Assembly: GCA_964030785.1 (NCBI GenBank)
Contig: OZ034975.1
Span: 13,960,142-14,024,141, forward strand
DNA: 64,000 bases
Reading direction: 5' to 3'
Origin: Siderastrea siderea
Lineage: Eukaryota; Cnidaria; Anthozoa; Scleractinia; Rhizangiidae
The position numbers were made by a program, and so were the translations under genes. The stretch's first letter is position 1, and the number at the start of each line of letters is the position of its first letter. Positions 40,601 to 55,600 of the stretch are shown one piece after another. Under the pieces are notes generated by a model. It saw nothing but the letters and a program-made list of their open reading frames with translations. It was not told where the DNA came from and searched no databases.

Positions 40601-43600
40601 TTCGGGGAGGGGAAAGGGGGACTTACAATATCTATGAGGGCATTTTGCGCTTCAGAAATGGCTCGACTTATATTTGGAAACGATTTCGCCGTCTGAAAAT
40701 GAGGGAATTTGTGTCCTCAAATGCTGTGCCAGAAAGGATGTGGGTACCAAGGTCATTGCTGTTTTGTTTTATGCGTTCTTATTGAATTATTCGAGTTACA
40801 GATTTCACTTGTAGTGTTTCAGATTCTGTAGTAATCTGGTGCGAGCGATAAATTATCCATTACTTTTTCCCGCTGCGCTGAAATCAATTTAATTTATGGA
40901 AGTCGTATCCAACAAGGTCGGAAAGAGTCCATCGTATTTCCTTTACCCTGGCCTAAGTTATAAAAATTAATTACCCATTACTTTTTCCCGCGGAAATATG
41001 ATAGTCCTATCAAACAGGGCGGAAAGGAGTGGATCATTTCGTGAGAGAACAGTCAGCCTCCTTCGTGTTATGCAAACTCTTACTTAACAATGATTCGGCT
41101 TACTCAGGCTCATGAGCACCTTTTAGTGACAGCTGTAGTGAGTTTATTTTCATTTTCAACAAGAACGCACCCTTGAATTGAACTGATAAGCATTGAATTG
41201 AACATGCATTGAATTGAACTGAGCATTGCATTGAATTGACTGAAATATGCTTTGAATTGTCTTTAAACTAAGATTGAATGGTTAAGAAATCATTTTTGAA
41301 TTTTTCTACAATCGGCTTGCCATAGTCGATCCTTTCGTGGGAGAGCAGTCAGTCTTCTTTGTGTTATACAAATTCTTACTTGAACAATTCAACAGTAACT
41401 CGGTTTACTCAGGCTCATGATTGATCAGCTTTTATTGACAGCGGTAAAGAGTTTATTTCCATTTTCAACAGGTACCCTTGAATTTAGTTAAGACGAGCGA
41501 AATTTTAAGCCATAAAACAAATACGCAGTTCAAGTCATCAATTCTTAACAGTACGACATCTTATAAGCCCTTTGTCATTTGGTTTGTAAAGAGGTACAAA
41601 AACATGCAGTACTGTGTAAAACGTAATTCAAACGAGTACATGGTCGAATTTTGCGAAATATCGTCGACGTTTCACTTCGTCTAAAAAAGAAATTTCGGTA
41701 AAAAGTCGATAATATTTCGCCTTACAAAGGAAATTTTGGCCAAATTATATTATAAAATATATCATATCTTTTGGATGATTCACTAAAAAAATGTTTACCA
41801 GAAGTCTTGGCTATATTTTATTGTTGTCTTTGTTGTCGTTCAGCAATCAGGGCCATTTTAAATTTTAATTACACGCAAAATGAACCTGGTTGTCGGTTTG
41901 TCTTACAATGAGTGTTCAGCGTACCGAAAACAAAATAAACCTACCTGACCGTTTTTATTTTCTAGATTGCGCCCCCCCCCCCCTTTAATTCAGGCCTGCT
42001 GAATGTATGAATAAATTGGTCTATCCATCCGTCATTCTGACAATGCGTGCCGTTTGAATAGCCGTTTTTTTTTCTTGTTTGTTTGTTTTTTTTGTTTCTT
42101 CGTTACTAACAACTTCAGTTCTCACTAAGGGATAGATAAGACGGCATGGAAAGATTAGTAGGAACAGTTCACGCGCTTGTAAAGGCCCACTTTCGCCCAA
42201 ACGGCCTTGCGACCGTTTGTTAGGGACGGACCATTAGGGGGGTGGAATTTTTTTTTTCGCTACAGCCCTATGCATGAATTTTTTTTTTTTTTGGAGAAAA
42301 TATTTTCCTTATGCACAATTTGCTATTGAATTAATTAAAAACGATGCAACTTTGTTTTACTAAATACATAGCTTGTACTGTTCGGTTACTTCACATTTTT
42401 AAGTTTATTTCATTTCAACGCTTTTTAATAATGTTCGCTTAAAAATTTAATTTACTGAAGGAGGTTTCAAAAGTAAATAGCGATTTACAGTGAAAAACTG
42501 TGAAATATTATTGATATACATGTATGGATTTTTTGTAAAAGACGTATTCATATGAAATGATTTGATACAAACAGTGGTGTCCAGAAAGATTAATTTATAA
42601 AATATACAGTACATACACTGTTATTTCCTTAATTTAAAAACAATTCTTTTCAAAAACATAGCTCATAAATTTGCCTTTAAAACTTTTGATATAAAATACA
42701 TACAGGTACCTTCTAACCCTTTGTTGGGAAGTTAAGGGTTATAATTTAATGTAACAGCTTTTTGAGGATGTAGACACAGTGGGAGAGTAGGAAGCCAGTG
42801 GGAGTGGAAGGCTTTTCCAGTGCACTTCCCTAGTCCTTGCCCTCTTCTGTTCCTCTCCCACAATCCATCGTAGTCATTGCAGCCCCCTACTTACTGATAC
42901 AGCCTCCCCCCCCCCCCCGATAATGCCCTCCTATTAATAAACAACAGTGCAAGAGAACGACGGTGGGGGGTGTTTGGGGGGTAGGGGGCTGCACTTCCCT
43001 GGGAATGGGGGCTCGGAGGGATCACGTCTATTGATGTGACTCCTTGCGATCAAGACCGCTGCGCCCTCAAACTGCGAAACAACCCTTAGGATTGTCAGTG
43101 TGCGGCGCACTTCTTGAAACTCTTACCCCATTTCAGAACAAAATATGCGATTTTCCCCTACCCTATCAGAATTCGATACTGTATTTCCGAACCGATATTA
43201 ATCAAAACGCACTTCTCAAGGGATGATACTAATACTAAAAAAGTAGCTTCTTTTAAAATACCCTACCCAATTCCAGACAAGAACGCACAATCCGTTCCCT
43301 ATTTCAGGGTAAAGTGGTGAAAATGTTAATTCCATTTCAGACCAAAAAGGCGCGAAAACCGTACCCTTTGGGGCCGCACATACCTATCTGTCTTTAATAT
43401 GTCACATGGGTTCCTGCTTATGTAAGGGAGTTCGAGTAACCCCTCCTGGGGAAACAATGAGACATTGAGGATCGATTTTATCCCGCAACAATGAAGTGGT
43501 CACTGTTGTACAGATCAATGCTTACGCCATCTTTGCTTCAGAGCAGGTATAAACTTATCCATGTTTCATTTCTGTCGAAGGCGCTTTAGATTTTTGATGG

Positions 43601-46600
43601 GAAGTTCAAAATGTGCGGCTTATCCTATTAATTATGAAAACAATATTTCATCAGCATCCTGGCAGAGCCCCAGAAAATTTCCAATTTTTAAAACAATGGA
43701 GACACTACTTGAGCACTTTGACAGAACGAATTATGGTTTCATATCAAAATGAGGCCCATCTTGTGCATGAATTTTTTTTTCGGACATTTTCCCTTGCATG
43801 AATTTTTTTTTCGGACATTTTCCCTTGCATGAATTTTTTTTTGGTTTTTTCCCCACTCCCCCCATCACTTTTCTAATGGTCCATCCCTTATCGTTCTCAA
43901 ACGGTTCTATTGTTCTTCTCGCGATCTGATTGGTTGCCAGAATAGTCCTGCGAGCGTGAAATCGTCACGTATGTTCAAATCAAATCGGAACAGCCAACTC
44001 GCAGCGATTTATTTTGCGAAGTTGAACCAACCTACGACCTCAATCTACAAGTCCTTTGGCTTCTATGAAAGGCATTTACTCCCCAAAACGTTGGAATTAG
44101 CTGCAGTTAATCCGCCATGTGAAAGTTTCTTTGACATAGAAAGCGAGAAGTCAGTTTGTTATGTTTGCATTTTTAAGCGCCTGCAAGCAACTCGGCACAA
44201 GACTCAAACATTTACTTCCACATTCGATTGCTTTAGTTTGTTTAGTTTAATTGTTCTATAAGGTAACAGTGATTTTGACGGTCTTTCCTATTATTATAGA
44301 GATTTGTCTGAAGGTAAATAATCGGCGTATACGACTCGATAGCAGCTCATTGATTATCGCTCGTAAGCCGCGTGTGTGGCATTACTCTTTCTCCAGTCTT
44401 TTAATTAGAAATGGCCGTGATTAGAATTTTCACTGGTTGAGAGATAATTTCGGTCTGAGTTTGGACAATAAAGGTTTGTTTATAACGCTACAAAGAAACG
44501 AGAAAAAAAATTAAATGGCCATCATTTTCAATTGCAGACTAAGAGTGGCATCGATCGTACATTAAGCGTGACATCAAACACGCTGAAAGAAACAAAAGAA
44601 CCGGCGCGTTAAACTTAAAAAACAAACAAACAAACAAACAAAAATTGAAAATACACAAGCATGTTCTTCTTTCTTTCAGTGCCAATTAAATATGTGCATA
44701 ACCGTGTATTCTGGACACAAAATAAGTGTTGTGTAAACGTGTTGTGAGGGCGCTATTACCTTTAGCATCAAACTCATATGGAGGGTCACATACAGTTGGG
44801 ACCACTTACCGGAAAAATTGAGCCAAACATTTGGCGCTACCCAGTCACCGTAAGTAAATTCAATATCTCTTGATCCACTTCCAACTTTTATGACAATCTA
44901 GAATAAAACACACGCCCCATAAGCAATTTGACGATTGACATGTATACAGTGCAGGTAACCTTTATCAGCCGACAGATGCGAGAAATACAACAAACCTGAA
45001 GAAATCCAAAAAAACATCTTGCAACTTAAAATATAAGTATAAGCAAGAGAAACAACAAAAAGAGAAGCAAACGTAATATTTCGGTCCGTATTAACCCTCG
45101 GGCGTACAAGGGGGGGGGGGGGGGGGGGAAGGGGGTGGATGCCATCCCCCCATAAGGTTTTTCTCTAATTTTTCCAAGACAATTTTTCATCAGCACCTGC
45201 CGTTTTCAGTAGCTGTAGACATATCCCTTATGCACATTTCGATGCAAGTTTAGTGAGAATCGGTTGCTATGGTTTGGAGATATGACATCATAAGCAGCAG
45301 GTGGCTGAGCCATTTTTGAGGAAACACTGTATGTTTTTTACCTTTTTTAGGTGAACAAAAGCACAAATTGTACGCAAAAAGCTGCAAAAGGTTTAATTAT
45401 GTCATATTTTACATGAATAACATCAAACGTTTTCAATTTCCGCCGTTTCTGGGTAATTTCTAATGTTTGGTAAAATCCAAGATGGAGGCCACGTTGACCG
45501 CCATCTTGGATGACGTCACAGACCCCCAGCATCGCCACAACCCATAATATATACGTCCTCTTGTAGAGCACATCAAAGGCTTTCTACTACACGCAAAATC
45601 TCTCCGAAATATTGAAACACAGCAAAAACGCAGGGGAGGGGTTCCATCAACCCCCACCTTGTACCACTGTGGCGGTGTGACTTTGCTTGTTCGTCCGAGG
45701 GTTAAACCTAAGAAATGATCACAATGCACTGAACTTCTACAGTGGGCTAGCTAGAGAAGGACTACGAAGGTACTAATGAAAGGAGAAGGTCACTTCAGAA
45801 AAGGTGTTTGTTGTTTTAATTGCCAATAAAAAGACAACACCAAGCTGAATTCCTCTCCGTGGTAGAAGCTCCTGAAATTCCTCTTTAAAGATTCAACATC
45901 GCGTGCCACCACTTTGAATCATACTTATCGGCCTGGCCGCTTGTCCAGGAGATCATTCTGTCCAACGCAGGGTGTCTTACAGCTGAGGAGATGGCTGCGC
46001 TTGAACCTTATCGCTTTGAGCCAGAACTTGTCCTCGATGTCGCTGATGATGATGGTAGTGACGATAATGAAATAAACGAGCGGTTGGAGAGCACATTCTG
46101 GAGTTCTTACAAAAAATGTGAAGTAGTGTAAACTCTAAAAGAATGTATTTGTTGTGTTGTTCACTTTATCAAGGTGCCAGCCGTTGTTCAAAGTGTTATC
46201 ACGACGAATCGCGATCAAACGAGAAAAATAAGAAAAGTACTTCAAAGATAAGGGCATCATTTTCACTGTTGAAAGTTTGATAATTTATCAGTATCCTGTA
46301 GGTTTACTAAAACTTTTCGAACTTTACTAAAAGAAGCTCGAAGTGTTTGAAAACACGAAACGGGCTTGTCGTCGCAACTTGCAAGAATAATTTTGTTCAG
46401 GTGCAGAACATTCAAATAGCAAAGAAACTCGTTTATTTGAGAGAATGAAAATATATTTACATCTATATATCCTCGCTCATGTTTCAACTGCGTCGTGAAT
46501 AAATTAAAACGAAAAAACTGCCTCAGACATTTGACCAAAGTGGAGTGTGTTGAACATACGGAATCGGAAAACAAGGCGGAGGGTACAATTATTAACGTTC

Positions 46601-49600
46601 CTGGTACTAACGGTATTGCTAATCGCATTTAGTGTTTGAGTAGAAAATTATTTCAACGCCTGTGTATCGCTCTATAAATTAAATTAAAAACAGTTTGGTT
46701 TAAACTTGTTTACCGCAGGGAGGTGCAATTCACAGGTAGGTTATGAAAAGTAACTCGCTTAGTCCTTCTTTTTCGGGTTTGTTGTTACAATCCGGAACTG
46801 AGCATGTTGGCATTTTCTCTTCACAAAATGAAAACGAGTCACATGCAGCCGATTTGTACTAGTACCAACAAGCTCTATTATATCAGCTGCGTTTAGATTT
46901 CTGCCAGTTTCAAGTTGGGCGGAATGACGTCACCGACAAGCTGCCAGGCTGCTAAGACCATTCAAGATGCTGAAACAGTTTAGCCTTCTTTGGAGAGGAA
47001 TTTCAGTGGGATCGGATGCACTTTAGAAGCTAAGACCCCGTACAGTAACTCGGCTTAGTGTTATCTTTTAACTGGCGATTTAAAAATATATTGTTTTAGC
47101 TTTTAATTCTAGCAGTTGACATTTTGTTGCACTTTGCTCTACATTCCTGTTAATAATGGTCTTGAAAAAAGAACCGAAATGTTACGTTTACTTTACTGTT
47201 TGTCGTTTTTCTTGCTTATTTAACTTATATTTTAAGTTAGCAAAATTTTTTTTGGACTGTTATTTGTTTCATAGTGCATGTAAATTAGGAACAGTATGGG
47301 GAATTCATTAGTTTTGGGCATCTTTTCATTCTCTTCCTCCAATACGACCTGAAAATCTAGCCATGGAGTAAAACACAGCTGCACAGAAACCAGAGAAGGT
47401 GAATATTGCACCAGCAAAACCCTCTATTAGCAATAATAGGCATTCAACGTTCGTCCTCTATTGCGAATACGCGATTCTGATTGCTTGAATCGTCACCTTT
47501 CCGATAGTAAAAGATTGCGTGAGCTATGGACTTAAAAAATAAATAAATAAATAATAAATAAATAAATAACTCTATGAAAGTGTCATAAAAACATTAGAGC
47601 CGAGAGGAAAAAAGACCGTCTGTGCCTCGTTTACTAGATTCCCCCATAGAAAAATCTCGGCTTTGGGTTCTAAATGTTAATTAGAAGTCAGCAGTTTTGC
47701 AATCTTAGAGTTTCGTTGGAGTTGTCTTTCACTTTAAAACTCTGTTGAAAAGATGAACATATTTTATAACCAGTTTATTGGTTAATCATGCACCTATAGA
47801 GCATATCATGAGAAAAAACTGAAGCTCAATTGATAACTTAGGTCGGCACACACGGAGGAACTTCAAATCACAGGGGACTGTTGCAGGTCCTGGTGGAAAT
47901 CCTATAAGGAACGTACAGGATTTTCTAAGATCCTGCAAGATCCTACAGAATCCTGTAAGATAACACAGGTTCCTACCCAGGATCCTTAATAGCAATAATC
48001 ATTATCATGTTTTATAGGATCCTTCTTGAGGATACTCTAAAATCTTTTAGCATCCTACACATGATCCTGCAAAAGGATCCTTGATGATCTTTGCAAGGAT
48101 TTTTAAGGACCTTTGCAGAACCCTCGAGGACTATCGTAGGATCCTCAAGGATTGTTACAGGGTCCTTAAGGATCGTTGCAGGGACCTCTTTAATCTTTGC
48201 AAGATTAAGCAAGATCCTTGAGAGTTATAGGTGGGAATCCTCAAGGCTCCCCCTTAAGATCCACATGCAGATGTTTGAAAATCTTTCGATGATTTTCACC
48301 AGGATTAAGGTTGTCAACTATGAAAAGCTAAAAATTATATTTTTGGCCTTTCATTTTGTTTGTGCTACATGATTGAGTTGCAGTTACTATATGTATATAT
48401 GTTTAATCACTCCTCACTTTATCAAGATGCCAGCCGTTGTTCAAAGTGTTATCACGACGAATCGCCACTCCCGTCACGCGCCCTACGTCCTCAGCGGTGA
48501 CGGTAAAATTGTCAACGCTGCGAAAATTAAAGATTATTAAAACCAAGGCAACTGAATTGAACAAAAAACTGACAAACACACAAATGAACCAAACAAAAAA
48601 GCAAAACAAAAACATTAAGGAAATAAAAACCTACAAAGTTCCATGTCAATTTTTAAATGAATTCTCATTCAGTGCTTCGGCATTATTCTGGTTTAATGGT
48701 GTTCAGCGGTTCTGTTCTACTGACATTTGCAGTGGCTTAGCCTGAGACGACAGCCGATGTTTCACGAGGTCGCCACTAATTAAACCCTCGCAAAACGACG
48801 TCTGAGTAACGAGCCCAGAAATTCCGTACTGATCACGAGTCACTACCCAGATCTTGGTAGTGCTTCTGATTGGCTGAAAGAAAATTCCAACCAATCAGAA
48901 GCACTACCGAGATCTGGGTAGAGACACGTCATCAGTATGAAATTTCTATGCTCGTTACTCAGACGTCGTTTAGCGAGGGTTAAGTGGCGACCTCGTGAAA
49001 CGTCGGCTGTTTGCTCAGACTAGCAGTGGCTATGTTTACAGGCAATTGACAGTGAAGCCTGTGTATCCTCTAGAGGAAACATTGATTAAGGATTGCCTCG
49101 ACATTTGAATAATTTATGATTTAAACGCAGTATGATTACCTTCCCTGTTCGAAGTCATCAACGTTTTTGTTATCCAGACTTATCTTTCTGGTTGTACCCC
49201 TATCACCGCGTATCTTGATCCAAATATACTCATCTGTACCCGCATCCTGAATATCCGAGGTTCTCACTTGTATAAGATACGCTGAAAGTAACAATTTATG
49301 CGTATTTTACTACTGCGTTTAACTTTTCCAAAAAAGCATGTTCTTGTTTCTTTCAGTGCCAGTTCAATATGTGCATAACCATGTCTTCTCGACACAAAAA
49401 GCGCGTTGTGTACAAAACAGAACAGAACAGCACAGCACAGAACAGAACAGAACAGAACGATGCTCTGATTTACTTCAGTCAGGCTGATCAGTAGGTTCCC
49501 TGACCATAAAAGTATAATTACAAGGCAATGGAGGATAAATGTCTGAAGTGTAAGCGTGTTATCAACGTGCTATCACCTTCAGCATCAAAGTCATACGGAA

Positions 49601-52600
49601 GGTCACATGTATTAGGATAAATATGTTTTTAGTTGGTACCACTTACCAGATAAATTGAGCCAGACATTGGGTGCTACCCAGTCACCGTAAGTAAATTCAA
49701 TGTATCTTGATCCATTTCCAAATTTTATGCCAATCTAAAATAAAACACACACCCGATAAGTAATTTGACGATTGGCGATGTATATAGTGCATTTAGCCTT
49801 TACACGCCGAAAGCTGTGAGAAGTACAACAAAACTGAAAAACTCCAAAACATCTTGCTGACTTAAAACATAAGTATAAGCAAGAGAAACAACAAACAGAA
49901 GCAAACGTAATATTTCGGTAGCCTACGCGTAGACGTCTCCTTTTTCCCAAATAGGAGACGTCTGCGCACAGGCTATATTTCATGATCAGTTCTTATCAAA
50001 CGTAACAAATGATCGCAATGCGCTGAACTTATGCAGTGGGCTAACTAGGAATTGACTACGAAAGTACTATCCGAGAGGTACAAACCTCAACTTAATTAAG
50101 ACATCAAAACTGCTCAAGAGCTTGTATTGTTTTGGTTGTTATTTAAGCAGTTTACATTTTTGTTGTTCTTGCTCTACATTTTTGTGTATAACGTTTTGGC
50201 ATTCTTAAAATGTTTTTAGTTTTCAGTCTGTTTAAAATATTCGTTAACACCTTCCTAGCTAGCCCTCTTTATAATTTCAGCGTAAATCGATCCTTTGTTA
50301 CCTTTGATAATGGTCTTGAAAAAAAGAAGCGAAATGAGTCCCTGGGAGAAGTCGCAGGGGCGCGTCACTGACTGCTTACGCAAAAAAGACAAGAATGAAC
50401 TAAACTGTGAGTCTCCATAACATGTCTTGTCCACGTGGGGTTCAGACAAGGGGACTTGGTCCCTACGACTAGTTACAGGGACTGTTTCCCTCGTGCGTGC
50501 AGACCATAACGTTAAATCACTTCTCACTTTATCAAGATGCCAATCAGGATTGGGTGCACTAGGCTTAAAAGTGTTATTACGACGAATCGCCACTCCTGTC
50601 ACGCTTCCTACGTCCTCAGCGGTCACTGTAAAATGGTCAACGCTACCAAAAATAAAAGAAAAGAAAATCGAGACAAAATTAAACCAACAATTACCAACAA
50701 TCAACACACAAATAAACCAAAAGGAAAACAGAACAAACAAAAAAAGAAAACGTTAAAAAATTGACTGCAATGTGCATGTGGTTTAGTTTACAGGCAACTT
50801 TCAATGCAACCTCTATGTTGTATGCAGGCTACACATTCTGGTAAATGATTGCCCTGAAATTTGACTAATTATATGATGTAAACGCAGTACAGGTACCTTT
50901 CCTGTCGAAAGTCATCAAGGTTTTTGTTATCCAGCAATATCTTTTCGGTTGTACCCCTATCACCGCGTATTTTGATCCATATAAAATCCTCCGAACTCGC
51001 ACCCTGAATATCCGAAGTTGCTACCTGAACAAGGTACACTGAAAGAAAAAAATAAATGCCTTTCTCTTAACAAGTCAGGCACACTCAAATTAAGCTATCA
51101 AGAGAGTTGCACGAATGAGCAATTTACCAATACACAAGTGCCACGAATTATTAGCGTTTCATAGCGTGGAACGCGTAACTCGGCCTTTTCAACATCTCTT
51201 CACACGTTTGAGAAATGTCAGAGATGAAGAAACCTGTAGGCTGTGGGCTTACCTTATCTGGCGTTTTTTTTTTCTTCACGTTAATTATTAATTAAAAAAT
51301 CAATTACCCATTACTTTTGCCCGCAGAAATATGACAGTCCTATCAAACAGGGCGGAAAGGAGTCATCATTTCGTGAGAGAACAGTCAGCCTCCTTCGTGT
51401 TATGCAACAGTGATTCGGCTTTCTCAGGCTCATGATCATCTTTTAGACAGCCGTAGTGAGTTTATTTTCATTTTCAACAAGAAGGCACCCCTGAATTGAA
51501 TGAAGCATTGAATTGAATATGCATTGACTGAACTGAGCATTCCATTGAATTGTCTGAAATATGCTTTGAATTGTCTTTGAAACTAAGATTGAATGGTTAA
51601 GAAATCATTTTTGAATTTTGCTACAATCGGCTTGCCATAGTCAATCCTTTCGTGAGAGAGCACTCAGCCTTCAGTCGTGTTATAAAATTTTTACTTGAAC
51701 AATTCAACAGTAATTCGGTTTACCCAGGCTCATGACCAGGTTTTGTTGGCAGCGGAAGTAAGTTAATTTCCATTTTCAACAGGCACCCTTGAATTTAGTT
51801 AAGACGAGCGGGATCTTAAGCCATAAATTAAACAAATACGCGGTGCAAGTCATCAATTCTTAACAGTACGACATCTTACAGCTCTTTGTCATTTGGTTTG
51901 TAAAGGGGTATAAAAACTTGCAGTACTGTGTAAAAAGTAATCCAAACGAGTATATTGTCGAAATTTGCCCTTTGTTTGCACGAAATCGTCGAAATTTCCC
52001 TTCGTCTGAAAACGATATTTCGGTGAAAAGTCAGTTATATTTCGCCTTTCAAAGGAAATTTTGGCCAAATTATATTATAAAATCTATCATATTTTTTGGA
52101 TGATTCACTGTTGTTTATGAGAAGTCTTGGCTATTATTTATTGTTGCCTTTGTTGTCGTTCATCGATCAGGGGCCATTTTAAATTTTGATTACCCACAAA
52201 ATGAACCTGGTTGTCGGTTTCTCTTACAATGAGTGTTCAGCGTACCGAAAACAAAATAAACCTACCTGACCGTTTTTATTTTCTAGATTGCGCCCCCTCC
52301 CCCCCCCCCCCTATTAACACAGGCCTGCTGAATGTATGAATAAATTGGTCTATCCATCCGTCATATACTTCTGACAATGCGTGCCGTTTGTATAGCCGGT
52401 TTTTTTCCCTTGTTTGTTTGTTTTTTGTTTCTTTGTTAATTACAACTTCAGTCTCACTAACGGATAAGACGACATGGAAAGATTGGAAGGAACAGTTCAC
52501 GCGCTTGTAAATGCTCACTTTCGCCCAAACCGCCTCGCGACCCAAACCGCCTCGCGATCTGATTGGTTGCCAGAATAGTCCTGCAAGCGTGAAATCGTTA

Positions 52601-55600
52601 CGTATGTTCAAATCAAATCGAAACAGCCAACTCGCAGCCATTTATTTTGCGAAGTTGAACCAATCTACGACCTCAATCTACAAGTCCTTTGGCTTCTATG
52701 AAAGGCATTTACTCCCCAAAGCGTTGGAATTAGCTGCAGTTAATTCGTCATGTGAAAGCTTCATTGACATAGAAAGCGAGAAGTCAGTTTGTTATGTTTG
52801 CATTTGTAAGCGCCTGCAAGCGACTCGGCACAAGACTCAAACATTTACTTCCACATTCGATTGTTTAATTGTTTAATTGTTCTATAAGGTAACAGTGATT
52901 TTAAAGGTCTTTCCTATTATTAAAGAGATTTGTCTGAAGGGAAATAATCAGCGTATACGACTCGATAGCAGCTCATTGATTATCGCTCGTAAGCCGCGTG
53001 TGTGGCATTACTCTTTCTCCAGTCTTTTACCTAGAAACGGCCGTTATTGGAATTTTCTCTGGTTGAGAGATAATTTCGGTGTGAGTTTTGGCAATAAAGG
53101 TTTGTTCAAACGCTACAAAGAAACAAGAATATACATTAAAAAAAATTAAATGGCCATTTTCAATTGCACACTAAGAGTGGAATTGATCGTAGATGAAGCG
53201 TGACATCAAACACGCTGAAAGAAACAAAAGAATGGGTGCGTTAAACTTAAAAAAAAAACGAACAAACAAAAATTTAAAATACACAACCATGTTCTTCTTT
53301 CTTTCAGTGCCAATTAAATATGTGTATAACCTTGTATTCTGGACACAAAATAAGTGTTGTGTAAACGTGTTGTGAGCGCGCTATTACCTATTACCTTTAG
53401 CATCAAAGTCATATGCAGGGTCACATACAGTTGGGACCACTTACCGGAAAAATTGAGCCAAACATTGGGAGCTACCCAATCACCGTAAGTAAATTCAATA
53501 TCTCTTGATCCACTTCCAGCTTCTATGACAATCTAGAGTAGAACACACGCCCCATGAGTAATTTGACGATTGAGGATGTCTACAGTGCAGGTAACCTTTA
53601 CCCGTCGACAGATGAGAGAAATACAACAAAACTAAAGAAATCCGAAAAAAAAAATCTTGCTGACTTAAAATATAAGTATAAGCAAGAGAAACAACAAACA
53701 GTGAAGCAAACGTAACATTTCGGTTCGTATTAACCCTCAGGCGTACAGGGGCGGAGGGGGGGGGGGGGGGGTAAATGCCACCTCCATAAGGTTTTTCTCT
53801 AATTTTTGCAAGACAATTTCTTATCAGCACCTGCCGTTTTGTGAGTTTGGTGAGAATCGGTTGCTATGGTTACGAGATATGACGTCGTAAGTAGCAGGTG
53901 GCTAAGCCATTTTTGGGTAAAAACTGTGTGTTTTTTCCTTTTTTAGGTTAAAAAAGGCCAAATTGTACGCAAAAAGCTGCAAAATGTTTAATTATGTCAT
54001 AGTTTACATGAATAACATCAAAATTTTTCAATTTCTGCCGTTTTTTGGTAATTTCCAATTTTTGGTAAAATGCAAGATAGCGGCCATGTTGACCGCCATC
54101 TTGGATGACGTCACAGGCCCCCAGCAGCGCTGCAACCCATAATATATACGTCCTCTTGTAGAGCACATCAAAGGCTTTCTACCACACGCAAAATCTCTCC
54201 GAAATATTGAAACACAGCAAAAACGCAGGGGAGGGGTTCCATCAACCCCCCACCTTGTACCACGGTGGGGGTGTGACTTTGCTTGTTCGTCGGAGGGTTA
54301 AACCTAAGAAATGATCAAGGTACTACGAAGGTACTAATGAAAGGAGAAGGTCACTTCGGAAAAGGTGTTCGTTGTTTTAATTGCCAATAAAAAGATAACA
54401 CCAAGCTGAATTACTGTCCGTGGTAGAAGCTCCTCAAATTCCTCTTTAAAGATTCAACATCGCGTGCCACCACTTTGAATTGTACTTAGCGGCCTGGCCG
54501 CTTGTCCAGGATATCATTCTGTCCAACGCGGGGTGTCTTATAGCCGAGGAGATGGCTGCGCTTGAACCTTATCGCTTTGAGCCAGAACATGTCCTCGATG
54601 TCGCTGATGATGATAGTAGGGACGACAATGAAATAAACCAGCGCTTGGAGAGCACATTCTTGTGTTCTTGCAAAAAAAATGTGAAGTTGTGTTAACTCCA
54701 AAAGAATGTATTTGTTGTGTTGTTCACTTTATCAAGATGCCAGCCGTTGTTCAAAGTGTTATCACGACGCAGTCAAACGAGAAAAATAAGAAAATTACTT
54801 CAAAGATAAGGGAATCATTTGCACCGTTGGAAGTTTGATAATTTACCAGTATCCTGTAAGTTTACAAAGACTTCTCGAACTTTACTAAAAGAAGTTCGAA
54901 GTGTTTGAAAACGGCAAAAGGACTTGTAGGTGCAACTTGCAAGAGTAATTTTGTTCAGGTGCGGAACATTTAAATAGCAAAGAAACTCGTTTATTTGAGA
55001 GAATGAAAATATATTTACATTCAACCACTATTCTATATATCCTCGCTCATGTTTCAACTGCGTCGTGAATAAATTAAAACGAAAAAACTGCCTCAGACAT
55101 TTGACTAAAGTGGAGTTGTGTTGAGCATCCGGAATTGGAAAACAAGGTGGATGATACAATCAAATACGTTCCTAGCACTACGTATTGGTAATCGCATTTA
55201 GTGTTTGAGTAGAAAATTATTTCAACGCCTGTGAATCGCTTTATAAATGAAAATTAAAATAGTAGGCTCAAATCGATCCTTAGAGTTTGGTTTAAACTTG
55301 TTTACCGCATGGCAGTGCAATTCACGAGTAGGTTATGAAAAGTAACTCGCTTAGTCCTTCTTTTTCGGGTTTGTTGTTACAATCCGGAACTGAGCATGTT
55401 GGCATTTTCTCTTCACAAAACGTAAACGAGACGTATGTAGCCGATTTGTACTAGTACCAAAAAGCTCTGTTATATCAGCTGCGTTTAGATTTCCGCCAGT
55501 TTCAAGTTGGGTGGAATGGCGTCACCAACAAGCTGCCAGGCTGCTAAGACCATTCAAGATGGTGGCACGCGATGTTGAATTTTAGCCTTCTTTGGAGAGG

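Larger units (their letters stand above)
44898..48417. other. Intron 9, within PLAT3 (B to C)
   Basis: Paralogous over most of its length to 53,533-57,035 in PLAT1. Contains a TTAA-type MITE, a truncated exon-B copy at 46,165-46,212, an (AAAT)n run at about 47,535-47,570 and an 'AGGATCCTTGA'-rich tract at about 47,925-48,240. Confidence 0.85.

Noticed and set aside
43956..44261. Plus-strand frame (101 aa) recurring at 32,196 and 52,511
   Set aside because: The three copies are conserved because the intron was duplicated. Frames are disrupted differently and no domain is recognisable.
45109..45128. Poly-G/poly-C runs (also near 24,913, 31,913, 42,907, 53,757) as functional sites
   Set aside because: They are simple low-complexity runs, in several cases inside MITE copies, and their lengths are likely to be unreliable in assembly.
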